From a virus: a stretch of DNA of 64,000 nt. Of this stretch, positions 6,082 through 14,706 are shown piece by piece. The DNA lies in the IMG/VR virus record IMGVR_UViG_3300025141_013863, positions 1-64,000 of that record. One strand, 5' to 3'. The notes beneath the pieces are model-generated. The model was given only the letters and a program-made list of their open reading frames with translations. It did no database searches and was not told the DNA's origin. Positions within the stretch are counted from its first letter, which is position 1. Every line of letters begins with the position of its first letter. A program made the position numbers and the translations under genes.

Positions 6082-6846
6082 TTGCCACATATATCATATT
6101 CAGAACTCAAAGATTGGAATACTTGCGCGTTTTATCATAAACTTACGCGCATTGACAAGCTAAAAGGGTTCAAAGGAAATGCTTTTACAGCATTTGGAAC
6201 AGCTATTCATGCTGTTTGCGAGAAGAAACTATTAAAGGAAGAGATTGACGATGAAGGATTTTTTGTTAGTAGCTTCTCTGATTGTATTGCTTCACTGGAC
6301 GACGATGTGGATGTGGATGATCGACTCGTTGCTGATATGGTGGGACAAGGGAAAGCTATACTTCCAGAAATTGAAGAAGCGGTCAAAGAATACTTCGGAG
6401 AATATAACGTCGAAGCAGTAGAATTGCAGCTTTATGAGCCTATCGATGGTGAAGATGATTATAAGTTCAAAGGTTTTATTGACGCGATTGTATCGACACC
6501 AGATGGAAAAGTTCATATTTTTGATTGGAAGACTTGCGGCTGGGGATGGGACTCTCGTCGCCGAAGCGAAAAGATGACAACGTACCAACTTACGCTTTAT
6601 AAACACTTTTTTGCGCAAAAGATGAATGTAGATCCTAAAAATATTGAAACCCACTTTGCTCTTCTTAAAAGAACAGCAAAGAAAAACAGAGTAGAACTAT
6701 TTAGAGTGACGAGCGGCCCAAGAAAAACTGAAAACGCTCTTAAATTATTGCACAAAGCATTGTACAATATTAAAAATAAACGTTACATTAAAAATAGACT
6801 CTCGTGTGAGCGATGTACGTTTAGACACACAAAAGAATGTCCATGA
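6082..6846 (+). CDS. Cas4/RecB-like PD-(D/E)XK nuclease with probable Fe-S cluster
   Basis: A 254-residue nuclease. It starts at a TTG at 6082 that is supported by a strong ribosome binding site (GGAGGG at 6073-6078). SYSELKDWNTC opens the protein, and the catalytic core is visible as FKGFIDAI (Asp134), IFDWKT (Asp148, Lys150) and a following TTYQLTLY (Gln169). Four Cys are placed like those of Cas4/AddB-type proteins: Cys15, then Cys242, Cys245 and Cys253 near the C-terminus, which would bind a 4Fe-4S cluster. Related phage proteins are 5' to 3' DNA exonucleases or recombination nucleases. There is no CRISPR array or other cas gene here, so a replication/recombination role is more likely than adaptation. 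Confidence 0.85.
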   Translation: MPHISYSELKDWNTCAFYHKLTRIDKLKGFKGNAFTAFGTAIHAVCEKKLLKEEIDDEGFFVSSFSDCIASLDDDVDVDDRLVADMVGQGKAILPEIEEAVKEYFGEYNVEAVELQLYEPIDGEDDYKFKGFIDAIVSTPDGKVHIFDWKTCGWGWDSRRRSEKMTTYQLTLYKHFFAQKMNVDPKNIETHFALLKRTAKKNRVELFRVTSGPRKTENALKLLHKALYNIKNKRYIKNRLSCERCTFRHTKECP

Positions 6847-6853
6847 GGAATAA

Positions 6854-8143
6854 ATGACAGAAAAAAAGAAGATTTTGGTCTTATCCGACCATCCGCTATC
6901 GCCTTCAGGCGTTGGCACACAAACAAGGTATTTTATTGAAGCATTATTAAATACCGGCCAATATAGCTTTATTTGCTTAGGCGGAGCAATGAAACATAAA
7001 GACTATAGACCACAGAAAGTTGATCCGTGGGGTGAAGACTGGAGAATATTTCCGGTCGATGGATACGGAAATCATGAAATTATCCGCTCTATCCTACAAA
7101 AAGAAAAACCAGACGTTCTTTGGTTTATGACAGATCCAAGATTTTATGGCTGGCTGTGGGAGATTGAAAATGAAGTTCGATCGCATATTCCGATGGTATA
7201 TTATCATGTTTGGGATAACTGGCCTGCCCCAGTATATAATGGTTCGTTCTATCGTTCAACTGATGAGGTAGTGTGCATTTCGAAGGTTACTCATGATATC
7301 GTTAAAGATGTGGTGCCAGAAGTTTCATCTTGCTATCTGCCACATGCTGTAGATGATAATGTGTTTAAGAAATTTATCACAGAACAAGAAAAGCAACATT
7401 GCCAAGAAATAAGAGAAAAACTTCAGGTTGGCTCTAGTATAAACTTGAAGAATCCAAATAAAACGATTTTCTTTTGGAACAATAGAAACGCCCGCCGCAA
7501 GCAGAGCGGTACTTTAATTTGGTGGTTTAAGGAATTTCTTGACGAAGTAGGACACGACAAAGCAACGCTTTTGATGCACACAGACGCCAGGGATCCTCAT
7601 GGACAGGATCTACCTCATATTATAAATCATCTTGGTGTTAATGATGGGCAGGTTTTGCTTTCAACCGATAAGATTGACAGTAGGCAGTTGGCAGGAATGT
7701 ATAATGCCGCAGACTTTACAATTAATATATCTGATGCTGAAGGGTTTGGATTAGCCACTCTAGAATCATTATCTTGTGGCACGCCCATTATTGTAACAAT
7801 GACGGGCGGATTACAAGAACAGGTGACAGATGGAGATAATTGGTTTGGATGGGGTATCCAGCCAGCCAGTTCAGCAGTGATTGGATCCTTGCAAGTCCCT
7901 TATATTTATGAAGATAGAATATCACAGAAAGACTTTCATAAAACCCTTAAAAAGGCCCTTAATATCAGACCAAAGGCATATAAACAAATGTCAGACTTGG
8001 GGCAAAAACATGTACAACAAAACTATAGTTTTGCAAAATTTAATAAAAGTTGGGTTGAAAAGATGGACTCAATTGTTGAAAAGCATAGTTCTTGGGAGAA
8101 TAGAAAGGTTTATAAACGTTGGCATTTATTGGAGGTGGCATGA
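6854..8143 (+). CDS. GT4-type glycosyltransferase
   Basis: A 429-residue GT-B-fold transferase. The N-terminal domain opens ILVLSDHPLSPSGVGTQTRY, a typical acceptor-domain start with a Gly-rich loop. The C-terminal donor-binding domain carries DAEGFGLATLESLSCGTP, the EX7E-type signature of family GT4, followed by IIVTMTGGLQEQV. Such enzymes transfer a hexose from a nucleotide-activated donor with retention. It is the first glycosyltransferase of the island and ends with a 4-base ATGA overlap onto the next one. Donor and acceptor cannot be read from sequence. Confidence 0.9.
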   Translation: MTEKKKILVLSDHPLSPSGVGTQTRYFIEALLNTGQYSFICLGGAMKHKDYRPQKVDPWGEDWRIFPVDGYGNHEIIRSILQKEKPDVLWFMTDPRFYGWLWEIENEVRSHIPMVYYHVWDNWPAPVYNGSFYRSTDEVVCISKVTHDIVKDVVPEVSSCYLPHAVDDNVFKKFITEQEKQHCQEIREKLQVGSSINLKNPNKTIFFWNNRNARRKQSGTLIWWFKEFLDEVGHDKATLLMHTDARDPHGQDLPHIINHLGVNDGQVLLSTDKIDSRQLAGMYNAADFTINISDAEGFGLATLESLSCGTPIIVTMTGGLQEQVTDGDNWFGWGIQPASSAVIGSLQVPYIYEDRISQKDFHKTLKKALNIRPKAYKQMSDLGQKHVQQNYSFAKFNKSWVEKMDSIVEKHSSWENRKVYKRWHLLEVA

Positions 8144-9399
8144 CAACAAAGTTATTTTTTAAAGGACCGTTATTGACTCGCTCTGGATATGGAGAACAGT
8201 CCAGATTTGCAATGCGAGCCATCCGATCGCGTCCGGATCTTTTTGATGTTTATATTCAGCCTCTTCAGTGGGGACAAACATCATGGATCAGCGAAGAAGA
8301 CGAAGAAAGAAGGTGGATTGATCAAGCAATTGAGAAGACAATAGCATATGCCCAGCAAGGCGGAAAATTTGATGCAAGTTTTCAAGTTACAATCCCCAAT
8401 GAATGGGAAATTTTGGCGCCAGTTAATATAGGATTTACAGCCGGAATGGAGACAACTAAGGTTGCACATCAATGGATTCACAAAGGAAACGAGATGGATA
8501 GAATTGTGGTTGTTTCAAATCATTCTAAAAAGATTTATGAAAATACCGTTTATATAGCCGGCTCCCAAAACTCAGATCAAGAATTTGAAGTCAGGCTAGA
8601 GACTGAGATTGATGCTGTAAATTATCCTGTTAAGGATTTTGGAGCATGCACTCAACTACCTCTAGAACTAGAATATGATTTTAACTTTCTCTCAATGGCT
8701 CAGTTTGGGCCTCGTAAAAATTTACCAAATACAATAAAATGGTTTATTGAAGAATTTCACGATGAAGAAGTGGGCCTTGTTTTAAAGTCAAATATAGCTA
8801 AGAATTGTTTAATGGATAGAGAAAAGTTATTTCACGATCTAAAGAATTTTACTGCAAATTATCCAAATAGAAAGTGTAAAGTTTATCTTCTCCATGGAGA
8901 CTTGGATGATAAAGAGATACACTCACTATTTGAACATCCGAAGATTAAAGCTTTTGTTAGTTTTACTCATGGAGAAGGTTTCGGCCTGCCGCTTTTTGAA
9001 GCAGCATATTCAGGCATGCCTATTGTTGTTCCTGGGTGGTCTGGACAATTAGATTTTCTAGTCAACAAAAACACAGGAAAGTCAGAATTTTACAGTGTAG
9101 AATATGATCTTCATCAGGTGCCAGATAGCGTTGTTTGGGAAGGTGTAATTATTAAAGAATCAATGTGGGCAAATAGTCGCGAACACTCTGCAAAACAAAA
9201 AATGCGAGAATGTTATTCAGATTTAACCTCAGAAAATTCAGCCACAGTGCTTCAAAGATTTTCCGATCACGCTAAAGTACTGCACGAAACGTTTTCAGAA
9301 GAAAAACAAAATGCATTAATGGTTGAATCTATTTGCAAAGCATTAAATATTGATACATCTGAAAAAAGTATAGACGATATAGTATTAGAATTTGATTAA
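8140..9399 (+). CDS. GT4-type glycosyltransferase
   Basis: I start at the ATG at 8140, which has a perfect GGAGGT at 8131-8136 and overlaps the previous stop as ATGA; an upstream in-frame ATG at 8119 lies before that site. The 419-residue protein begins LFFKGPLLTRSGYGEQSRF and ends its donor domain with HGEGFGLPLFEAAYSGMP and VVPGWSGQLDFL, the GT4 pattern. Strand-loop FLSMAQFGPRKNL marks the start of the second Rossmann domain. It probably extends the same glycan as its neighbours. The 1-base overlap (TAATG) with the next gene shows continued coupling. Confidence 0.9.
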   Translation: MTTKLFFKGPLLTRSGYGEQSRFAMRAIRSRPDLFDVYIQPLQWGQTSWISEEDEERRWIDQAIEKTIAYAQQGGKFDASFQVTIPNEWEILAPVNIGFTAGMETTKVAHQWIHKGNEMDRIVVVSNHSKKIYENTVYIAGSQNSDQEFEVRLETEIDAVNYPVKDFGACTQLPLELEYDFNFLSMAQFGPRKNLPNTIKWFIEEFHDEEVGLVLKSNIAKNCLMDREKLFHDLKNFTANYPNRKCKVYLLHGDLDDKEIHSLFEHPKIKAFVSFTHGEGFGLPLFEAAYSGMPIVVPGWSGQLDFLVNKNTGKSEFYSVEYDLHQVPDSVVWEGVIIKESMWANSREHSAKQKMRECYSDLTSENSATVLQRFSDHAKVLHETFSEEKQNALMVESICKALNIDTSEKSIDDIVLEFD

Positions 9400-11018
9400 T
9401 GAAAAAGATAGTTTTTATATCTGATTTTTTTGTTCACCAAATCGCCGGCGGCGGTGAAATATGCGACGATGTGCTTGTTTCAATGTTGTCTGAAGATGAT
9501 ACAAAGGTTATAAAACTAAATTCCCACACAGTAATAGATAAACATATTAAACTTTATCGTCAGTGTGGGTTTAAATTTTTAGTTTCTAACTTTTGCAATC
9601 TTAGAGAAGATGTAAAACAGGAATTAATAAAATATCCCGGAACATACTCTATTATGGAGCATGATCATAAATATTTACGCTCTAGAGATCCTTCTATTTT
9701 CAAAGATTTTATCGCTCCTCCAAATCAAATTATTAATCGTATGTTTTATACAAATGCAAAAGCTATTTTTGCACAGTCAAAATTACACAAAGAGGTTATT
9801 CAAAAGAATCTTAAGATTAATAATATAATAAGCCTTGGAATGAATCTCTGGACAGATCAACAACTAGCAATTATTGAAAAGAATATAGATAACGAGAAGA
9901 AGAATGATTTCGCAATTGTCAATAGTAAGAATCCTACAAAAAACACACAAGCTTGTGTGTCGTATTGCGTTGAAAAGAATTTGGACTATACCCTTGTTGG
10001 ATCACCAGACTACGCTGAATTTATCAAACAGCTCTCTTCTCATACGAGATATTTATACTTTCCAAAGGTATTAGAAACCTTCAATCGTGTCATAATTGAA
10101 GCACGAATGCTTAATTGCAAAGTAATAACAACTCAAAATAACGGATGTTTATCAGAAGACTGGTTTGCTAAATATAGAGGTAAAGAGCTTGTTGAGTTTG
10201 TTAGAGAACAGCGCCAAAGAGTATATAATGATATTAAAAACGCGATGTTTAAAGAGCAAAAATCTTTGCATGGCGATTCTGATATAACTGTTATTTTAAA
10301 TGCCTATAGGCGCCCATATAATCTTAAGATGCAGATCGAAGCGATTCGTAGCCAGACCATAAAACCAAAACAAATATGGTTATGGGTGAATGCACATGAA
10401 GACAATGAAGGGTTTGATTTTAAATCTCTAGGCGTTGATAGGATATTCCATAACGATTTTAATTGGAAGTTCTATGGAAGATTTGCTAGCGCCCTTTTGG
10501 CAGATACAGAATATCTTGCGCTATTTGATGACGATACCGTGCCCGGCTCAAAGTGGCTTGAAAATTGTATGAATACAATGCAGACAAACGAGGGTATTCT
10601 AGGATCCGCCGGCATAATACTAAATGATATATATTATATTAGGCACGACCGCTGTGGATGGCCAACACACAACCCAGAAGTCACAGAAGTCGACTTAGTT
10701 GGCCATGCGTGGTTTTTTAAGAGAGAATGGTTGCGTTATTTATGGCAAGAAAAGCCTACAACATGGAACAACGGTGAAGATATTCAATTTGCATTTATGG
10801 CAAAGATTCATGGAGGCATTCCTACATATTGCCCGCCACATCCTCCGGACGACAAGGAAATGCACGGATCAATATTAGGCAATGAGCTGGGGATTGATAA
10901 TAAGGCAACCTCCACCAACAGTAACGTGTCTCATAAACAATTTTTTTCTGAGCGAGATATGTGCGTGCAAGCTGGCTTAAGAAAAGGCTGGCAAACAGTT
11001 AGGAATATTAAATTATGA
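9399..11018 (+). CDS. Two-domain glycosyltransferase: GT4-like plus GT2-like
   Basis: A 539-residue fusion. Residues 1 to about 285 resemble a GT-B transferase that opens IVFISDFFVHQIAGGGE and includes YLYFPKVLETFNRVIIEARML, the equivalent of the donor-domain signature. Residues about 293-539 are a GT-A domain of GT2 type: ITVILNAYRRPYNLKMQIEA, a loop IWLWVN, then LALFDDDTVPG near residue 377, where the DDD/DxD-like acidic cluster should bind metal and nucleotide-sugar. Such a protein could add two sugars in succession. The N-terminal half is shorter than a full GT4 enzyme, so it may be degenerate or a targeting domain. It overlaps the next gene by 4 bases. Confidence 0.85.
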   Translation: MKKIVFISDFFVHQIAGGGEICDDVLVSMLSEDDTKVIKLNSHTVIDKHIKLYRQCGFKFLVSNFCNLREDVKQELIKYPGTYSIMEHDHKYLRSRDPSIFKDFIAPPNQIINRMFYTNAKAIFAQSKLHKEVIQKNLKINNIISLGMNLWTDQQLAIIEKNIDNEKKNDFAIVNSKNPTKNTQACVSYCVEKNLDYTLVGSPDYAEFIKQLSSHTRYLYFPKVLETFNRVIIEARMLNCKVITTQNNGCLSEDWFAKYRGKELVEFVREQRQRVYNDIKNAMFKEQKSLHGDSDITVILNAYRRPYNLKMQIEAIRSQTIKPKQIWLWVNAHEDNEGFDFKSLGVDRIFHNDFNWKFYGRFASALLADTEYLALFDDDTVPGSKWLENCMNTMQTNEGILGSAGIILNDIYYIRHDRCGWPTHNPEVTEVDLVGHAWFFKREWLRYLWQEKPTTWNNGEDIQFAFMAKIHGGIPTYCPPHPPDDKEMHGSILGNELGIDNKATSTNSNVSHKQFFSERDMCVQAGLRKGWQTVRNIKL

Positions 11019-11797
11019 AAGATTTTAATAAGGATTTTGACTCGGTTTTAGGATTAATTAAGACAAAACAACATTTTGCGTTTACCCGATTCTCTGACGG
11101 TGAATTATATATGATGCAAAATAGAAAGTTTAAGATCGAAAAGGATAAAGTTTTCCTTAGAGGAGATACACACAAAGGTGTCTGGGGCGAAGAAGAACTA
11201 AAAGAGTTTATTCCCGAAGAACAACAGATGCATAGAGAAAAGCTCATTAAGGCGTTCAAATTTAAGAAGCACAATTATATTAAAGGGATTAGTTGTAAAT
11301 GCTGTGTTGGGCCCGAAGATTGGAAATGGCAACAGCAATACGTTTTAGAAGACACACAACTTACTTGGGCCAACTTATTGATCAATGGAAACTATACAAG
11401 ATTTATAGAAGAGATGGTGCCTGAATTTGTTAAATATTCTGTGGTATATATTTGTAATAAATCTGCCAATATACAAAAGCTCCCCTTTGATGTTAAAAAG
11501 GTATTTAGAATTGGCAATAATTGTCATGTTAATGATCTTCATCTGATTGAAGAAGTTAAAAATTGGGTGAAGGACAATGATATTAAACATCATTTATTCT
11601 TGTTTTCTGCTGCAACTCTTACAAATTATATGATTCATGAATTGTATAAAGAGCATGATAAAAATACATATTTAGACATTGGGAGCACGCTTAATCCGCT
11701 TATGGATATGGACGGCTGGATCGCTTCTCGGGCCTATCTACGTGGCTATTGGATGAAGGAAAATAATCAATATATTGATATGAAATGCGTGTGGTGA
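11015..11797 (+). CDS. GT-D-fold (DUF1792-like) glycosyltransferase
   Basis: A 260-residue protein with FAFTRFSDGELYMM at residues about 22-35, the R-F-[SG]-D-G-E signature of the GT-D (DUF1792) fold. The C-terminal part has LFLFSAATLTNYMIHELY and then YLDIGSTLNPLMD, matching the usual Asp-Ile-Gly region of this family. Characterised members transfer glucose in glycan assembly on surface proteins and need a metal ion bound by the SDGE acidic residues. Two CxxC-like cysteines (CKCC) in the middle are unusual. It overlaps its upstream neighbour by 4 bases and precedes the SDR gene by one base. Confidence 0.75.
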   Translation: MKDFNKDFDSVLGLIKTKQHFAFTRFSDGELYMMQNRKFKIEKDKVFLRGDTHKGVWGEEELKEFIPEEQQMHREKLIKAFKFKKHNYIKGISCKCCVGPEDWKWQQQYVLEDTQLTWANLLINGNYTRFIEEMVPEFVKYSVVYICNKSANIQKLPFDVKKVFRIGNNCHVNDLHLIEEVKNWVKDNDIKHHLFLFSAATLTNYMIHELYKEHDKNTYLDIGSTLNPLMDMDGWIASRAYLRGYWMKENNQYIDMKCVW

Positions 11798-11798
11798 T

Positions 11799-12455
11799 AT
11801 GCAAGATATTTTATATATAATAACCGGCACTAGCCGTGGTATTGGATATGAGATAAAACAATTGTTATTGAAAGAGAAAATAGATATAATTTCATTAAAT
11901 CGTAAAAAATTTGATGAATATGATTATAAAATAGACCTTTCTCACATTGGAGAAGTGTATAAATTTTCGCATTACTTTAGAGAAAAAATTAAATCTGACT
12001 TTTCAAACCATACATTGGTTTTTATAAACAACGCATTTTCTTTAGGCCCGATCGGTAAAGTATCAGATTATAAAAACTATGAAATTGTTGATTCATTAAA
12101 TACAAATATATTTTCACCATTAATTTTATTAAAACTCTTGACAGAGCTGCCTAATAAGTTGTATATTATTAATATTACTTCGGGAGCAGCTCATAGTACG
12201 AACAAGCATCTTGGCCTCTATAGTTCAAGTAAATTATTTATTGAGAATTTTCTAAAGTTTATTGAAGTAGAAGACAACAATTGTTTAGAAACATATAATT
12301 TTGATCCTGGAATTACCAAAACAAGAATGTACGAGACACTTTCCGCAAGCGAAAAATTCGAAAATGAAAGCTTTAGTGATGCAATACCACTTGATCCGGC
12401 CTTTGTGGCAGCCCATTTATATAATATTATATCAAAAGAGTTGATTAATGATTAA
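11799..12455 (+). CDS. Short-chain dehydrogenase/reductase
   Basis: A 218-residue classical SDR. The cofactor loop is YIITGTSRGIGYE near the N-terminus, VFINNAF is the NNA motif, and the catalytic site is NITSGAA (Ser) followed by YSSSK (Tyr and Lys). SDRs of this size oxidise or reduce a hydroxyl/keto group with NAD(P)H. In this context the substrate may be a sugar or a keto precursor. It forms a tight unit with the ATP-grasp and HAD genes that follow, with 8-base overlaps, which suggests a shared pathway. The protein is a little shorter than the usual 240-250 residues. Confidence 0.85.
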   Translation: MQDILYIITGTSRGIGYEIKQLLLKEKIDIISLNRKKFDEYDYKIDLSHIGEVYKFSHYFREKIKSDFSNHTLVFINNAFSLGPIGKVSDYKNYEIVDSLNTNIFSPLILLKLLTELPNKLYIINITSGAAHSTNKHLGLYSSSKLFIENFLKFIEVEDNNCLETYNFDPGITKTRMYETLSASEKFENESFSDAIPLDPAFVAAHLYNIISKELIND

Positions 12456-13416
12456 CGTTTTAGTTAGCGGCGTTGGAGGTGATGTAGGACAAGGAGTTAT
12501 CAGGTGTCTTAATAAATCTGATTTAGAATTGCGTATATTTAAAATTAGCTCAAGTGTTAATGATTCGTGGCTTTATCTTGATAATGATTGTTTTATTAGT
12601 CCTACAATTTACGAAGATTATATATCTTACTTAATTAAGTTTATTAATACTCATAAGATTGATATATTCTTTCCTTGCATAGATTTAGAAATACCCATAA
12701 TTTCAAAAAATAAAGACAAAATACAGTCTAAAACAAGTTGCAAAGTTTTTGTTGATGATTATCATAAAATTCAAATTTGTAACGACAAATATATGACAGC
12801 AAGATATCTAGAGGATTTTTCGTTATCATGCCCAGAAACAGATCTGATCACAACGATTGATCACAATAAGTTTCCTGTAATTATTAAGTCAAGAGAGGGT
12901 TGTGGCTCAAAAGATATTCACCTTATATATAGCAAAGAAGAGATAAGGCCATTTCTAAATAATAAAGACTATATTATTCAAGAATATTTAGATGGAGACG
13001 AATACACCGCTGGTGTTTATCTTGGAGAGGATAATAGAATAAAAGGCGTTTGCATTTTAAAAAGAACCCTCAAAGACGGCTCAACATATACTGCCGAACG
13101 TGTATTAGACTTGCAGCTGGAAGAAGAGATTGCAGCTATAGCTAGCCACGTCAGAATGAAATATTTAAATATTCAATTTAGATTAAAGAATGGAAAAGTT
13201 TGTCCTTTCGAACTAAATGGTCGTTTTTCCGGAACTACTGGTATTATTAGCAATGTTTTTAATGCACCAGAAATGGCAATCAAAGAACTTGTTTTAAAAA
13301 AAAATGTGTCTCCTTTCTTGCATAGTAAGAAATTTTATGTTATGAGATATTATGAAGAAATTTTTTCCACACAAGAGCAGCGAGAAGAACTTTTAAATAG
13401 GAGTAAGGATGATTGA
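12448..13416 (+). CDS. ATP-grasp family ligase
   Basis: A 322-residue protein of the carbamoyl-phosphate-synthase-like ATP-grasp type. The N-terminal pre-ATP-grasp domain opens NVLVSGVGGDVGQGVIRCL. The ATP-binding core includes FPVIIKSREGCGSKDI and YIIQEYLDGDEYTAGVY, and the metal-binding end is FELNGRFSGTTGI. These enzymes join a carboxylate to an amine through an acyl phosphate. Within a sugar island such a protein could attach an amino-acid or carboxylic group to an aminosugar. The genes on both sides overlap it, forming an SDR, ATP-grasp and HAD trio. Confidence 0.85.
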   Translation: MINVLVSGVGGDVGQGVIRCLNKSDLELRIFKISSSVNDSWLYLDNDCFISPTIYEDYISYLIKFINTHKIDIFFPCIDLEIPIISKNKDKIQSKTSCKVFVDDYHKIQICNDKYMTARYLEDFSLSCPETDLITTIDHNKFPVIIKSREGCGSKDIHLIYSKEEIRPFLNNKDYIIQEYLDGDEYTAGVYLGEDNRIKGVCILKRTLKDGSTYTAERVLDLQLEEEIAAIASHVRMKYLNIQFRLKNGKVCPFELNGRFSGTTGIISNVFNAPEMAIKELVLKKNVSPFLHSKKFYVMRYYEEIFSTQEQREELLNRSKDD

Positions 13417-14098
13417 TACCGTAGTATTTGATTTTGTCAATACATTAGCTTATCTAAACCCAAAAAGAGAAGATGTGATTTATAACTTTTTGATCGATAA
13501 GGGAATAAAGCTCAACAAGAGCAAGGTTCTTGATGCGTTAAAGATAGCCGACGATCAATGTCATTATAGTTGTTTTGAGATTGTTGATAAAGACTCTAAG
13601 AAAAACTTTTTTCAAACGAAATATAACAAAGCACTTTTAATGGCCCTAGACGTAGACTATACAATTGCAAATTGTATTGCGCTTTATGACTATTTCGATA
13701 ACTTATATAAAGAGTGGATTTTACATGATGGCGCCATGGAAACAATTAAAGAATTAAAGAAACTAGGCTATACTGTTGGAGTGGCATCTAATTTTGAACG
13801 CAGTCTAAAAACAAAGTTGGCAGATAGTTTGGGCCTCGTAGAACATTTAGATTTTCTAGAAGTCTCTCAGTGCATTGGCTTAGAAAAGCCAGATATCAAA
13901 TTTTATGAATATGTTATAAAGAACAATAATTTAAAGCCAAACAATACATTATATATTGGCGACAGCTATATGTTAGATTACCTGCCAGGAGAAGAAGTGG
14001 GCTTTAATTGTTGCTTATACGATAAGAATAATATTTATGGATCTGTGTCTAATAGAATAAATCACTTTAATAAAGTTTTGGAGTATATTAACAAATGA
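13409..14098 (+). CDS. HAD-superfamily protein with altered motif I
   Basis: A 229-residue HAD protein with an alpha-helical cap. Motif I is VVFDFVNTL: the nucleophile Asp8 is present, but the second Asp of DxD is replaced by Val10. Motif II is VASNFERS, motif III lies in GLEKPDIKFY, and motif IV is YIGDSYMLDY. Phosphatases of this superfamily use the DxD second Asp as the acid/base, so this protein may not be an ordinary phosphatase; haloacid dehalogenases and phosphonoacetaldehyde hydrolase also lack it. It overlaps the ATP-grasp gene by 8 bases and the mini-aminotransferase gene by 4. Confidence 0.8.
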   Translation: MIDTVVFDFVNTLAYLNPKREDVIYNFLIDKGIKLNKSKVLDALKIADDQCHYSCFEIVDKDSKKNFFQTKYNKALLMALDVDYTIANCIALYDYFDNLYKEWILHDGAMETIKELKKLGYTVGVASNFERSLKTKLADSLGLVEHLDFLEVSQCIGLEKPDIKFYEYVIKNNNLKPNNTLYIGDSYMLDYLPGEEVGFNCCLYDKNNIYGSVSNRINHFNKVLEYINK

Positions 14099-14706
14099 GA
14101 CACAATCCGTACAAAATTGTAAAAATGTTTGAAGAAACAATGGCCGATTACTGCGGTTCAAAATATGCTGTATCTACAGATAACTGTACAGATGCATTAT
14201 TGTTGTGTTGTGAATATCTTAATGTTAAAGAGGTTACGATCCCATCGCGGACTTATCTTTCTGTTCCGCAATCGATTTTGCATGCCGGCGGAACATTGAA
14301 ATTTAGAGATTATAGATGGAAGGGAGTATATCAACTGGAGCCCTATCCGATTTATGATGCAGCTAGGCGCCTTACGAGTAATATGTACATCCCAGGAAGC
14401 TTCATGTGCCTTTCCTTTCACATCAAAAAACACCTAAAGATAGGCAAGGGTGGTATGATTTTAACTGACGACGAGCAGGCCGCAAGGTGGTTTAGAAAAG
14501 GTCGTTATGAAGGCAGATCTGAGGTGATGTATCATAAGGACAATATTGAAATTAATGGCTGGAACGCATATATGAGTCCTGAGCAGGCGGCTCGCGGCCT
14601 AATGCTAATGCAAAATTATCCAGAACACAATGAGGATATACCCGAAGAACCGTTTTACAGAGATCTAAGAGAGTTTAGCCTGTTTAAAGATGTAGAGACA
14701 AAATAA
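14095..14706 (+). CDS. Miniature DegT/DnrJ/EryC1-type sugar aminotransferase
   Basis: A 203-residue protein clearly of the DegT family but barely half the usual 370-400 residues. FEETMADYCGSKYAVST and VTIPSRTYLSVPQSILHAGG match the normal N-terminal region, IYDAARRL the Asp loop, and LSFHIKKHLKIGKGGM the PLP-lysine segment with Lys112 at the Schiff-base position. Compared with full-length members it lacks the segment between the first Asp motif and the Asp loop, and the whole C-terminal small domain. The usual EGG is GKGG. Start and stop overlap the neighbours (ATGA, TAATG), so the size is not due to a frame break. It may act as a compact enzyme, a partner subunit, or a degraded copy. Confidence 0.75.
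   Translation: MRHNPYKIVKMFEETMADYCGSKYAVSTDNCTDALLLCCEYLNVKEVTIPSRTYLSVPQSILHAGGTLKFRDYRWKGVYQLEPYPIYDAARRLTSNMYIPGSFMCLSFHIKKHLKIGKGGMILTDDEQAARWFRKGRYEGRSEVMYHKDNIEINGWNAYMSPEQAARGLMLMQNYPEHNEDIPEEPFYRDLREFSLFKDVETK

Noticed and set aside
6151-6190. A second TTGACA box inside the nuclease gene
   Set aside because: No -10 hexamer lies at the right distance and it is within coding sequence.
6082-6846. CRISPR-related locus suggested by the Cas4-like gene
   Set aside because: No repeat-spacer array and no other cas gene is seen anywhere in the window.
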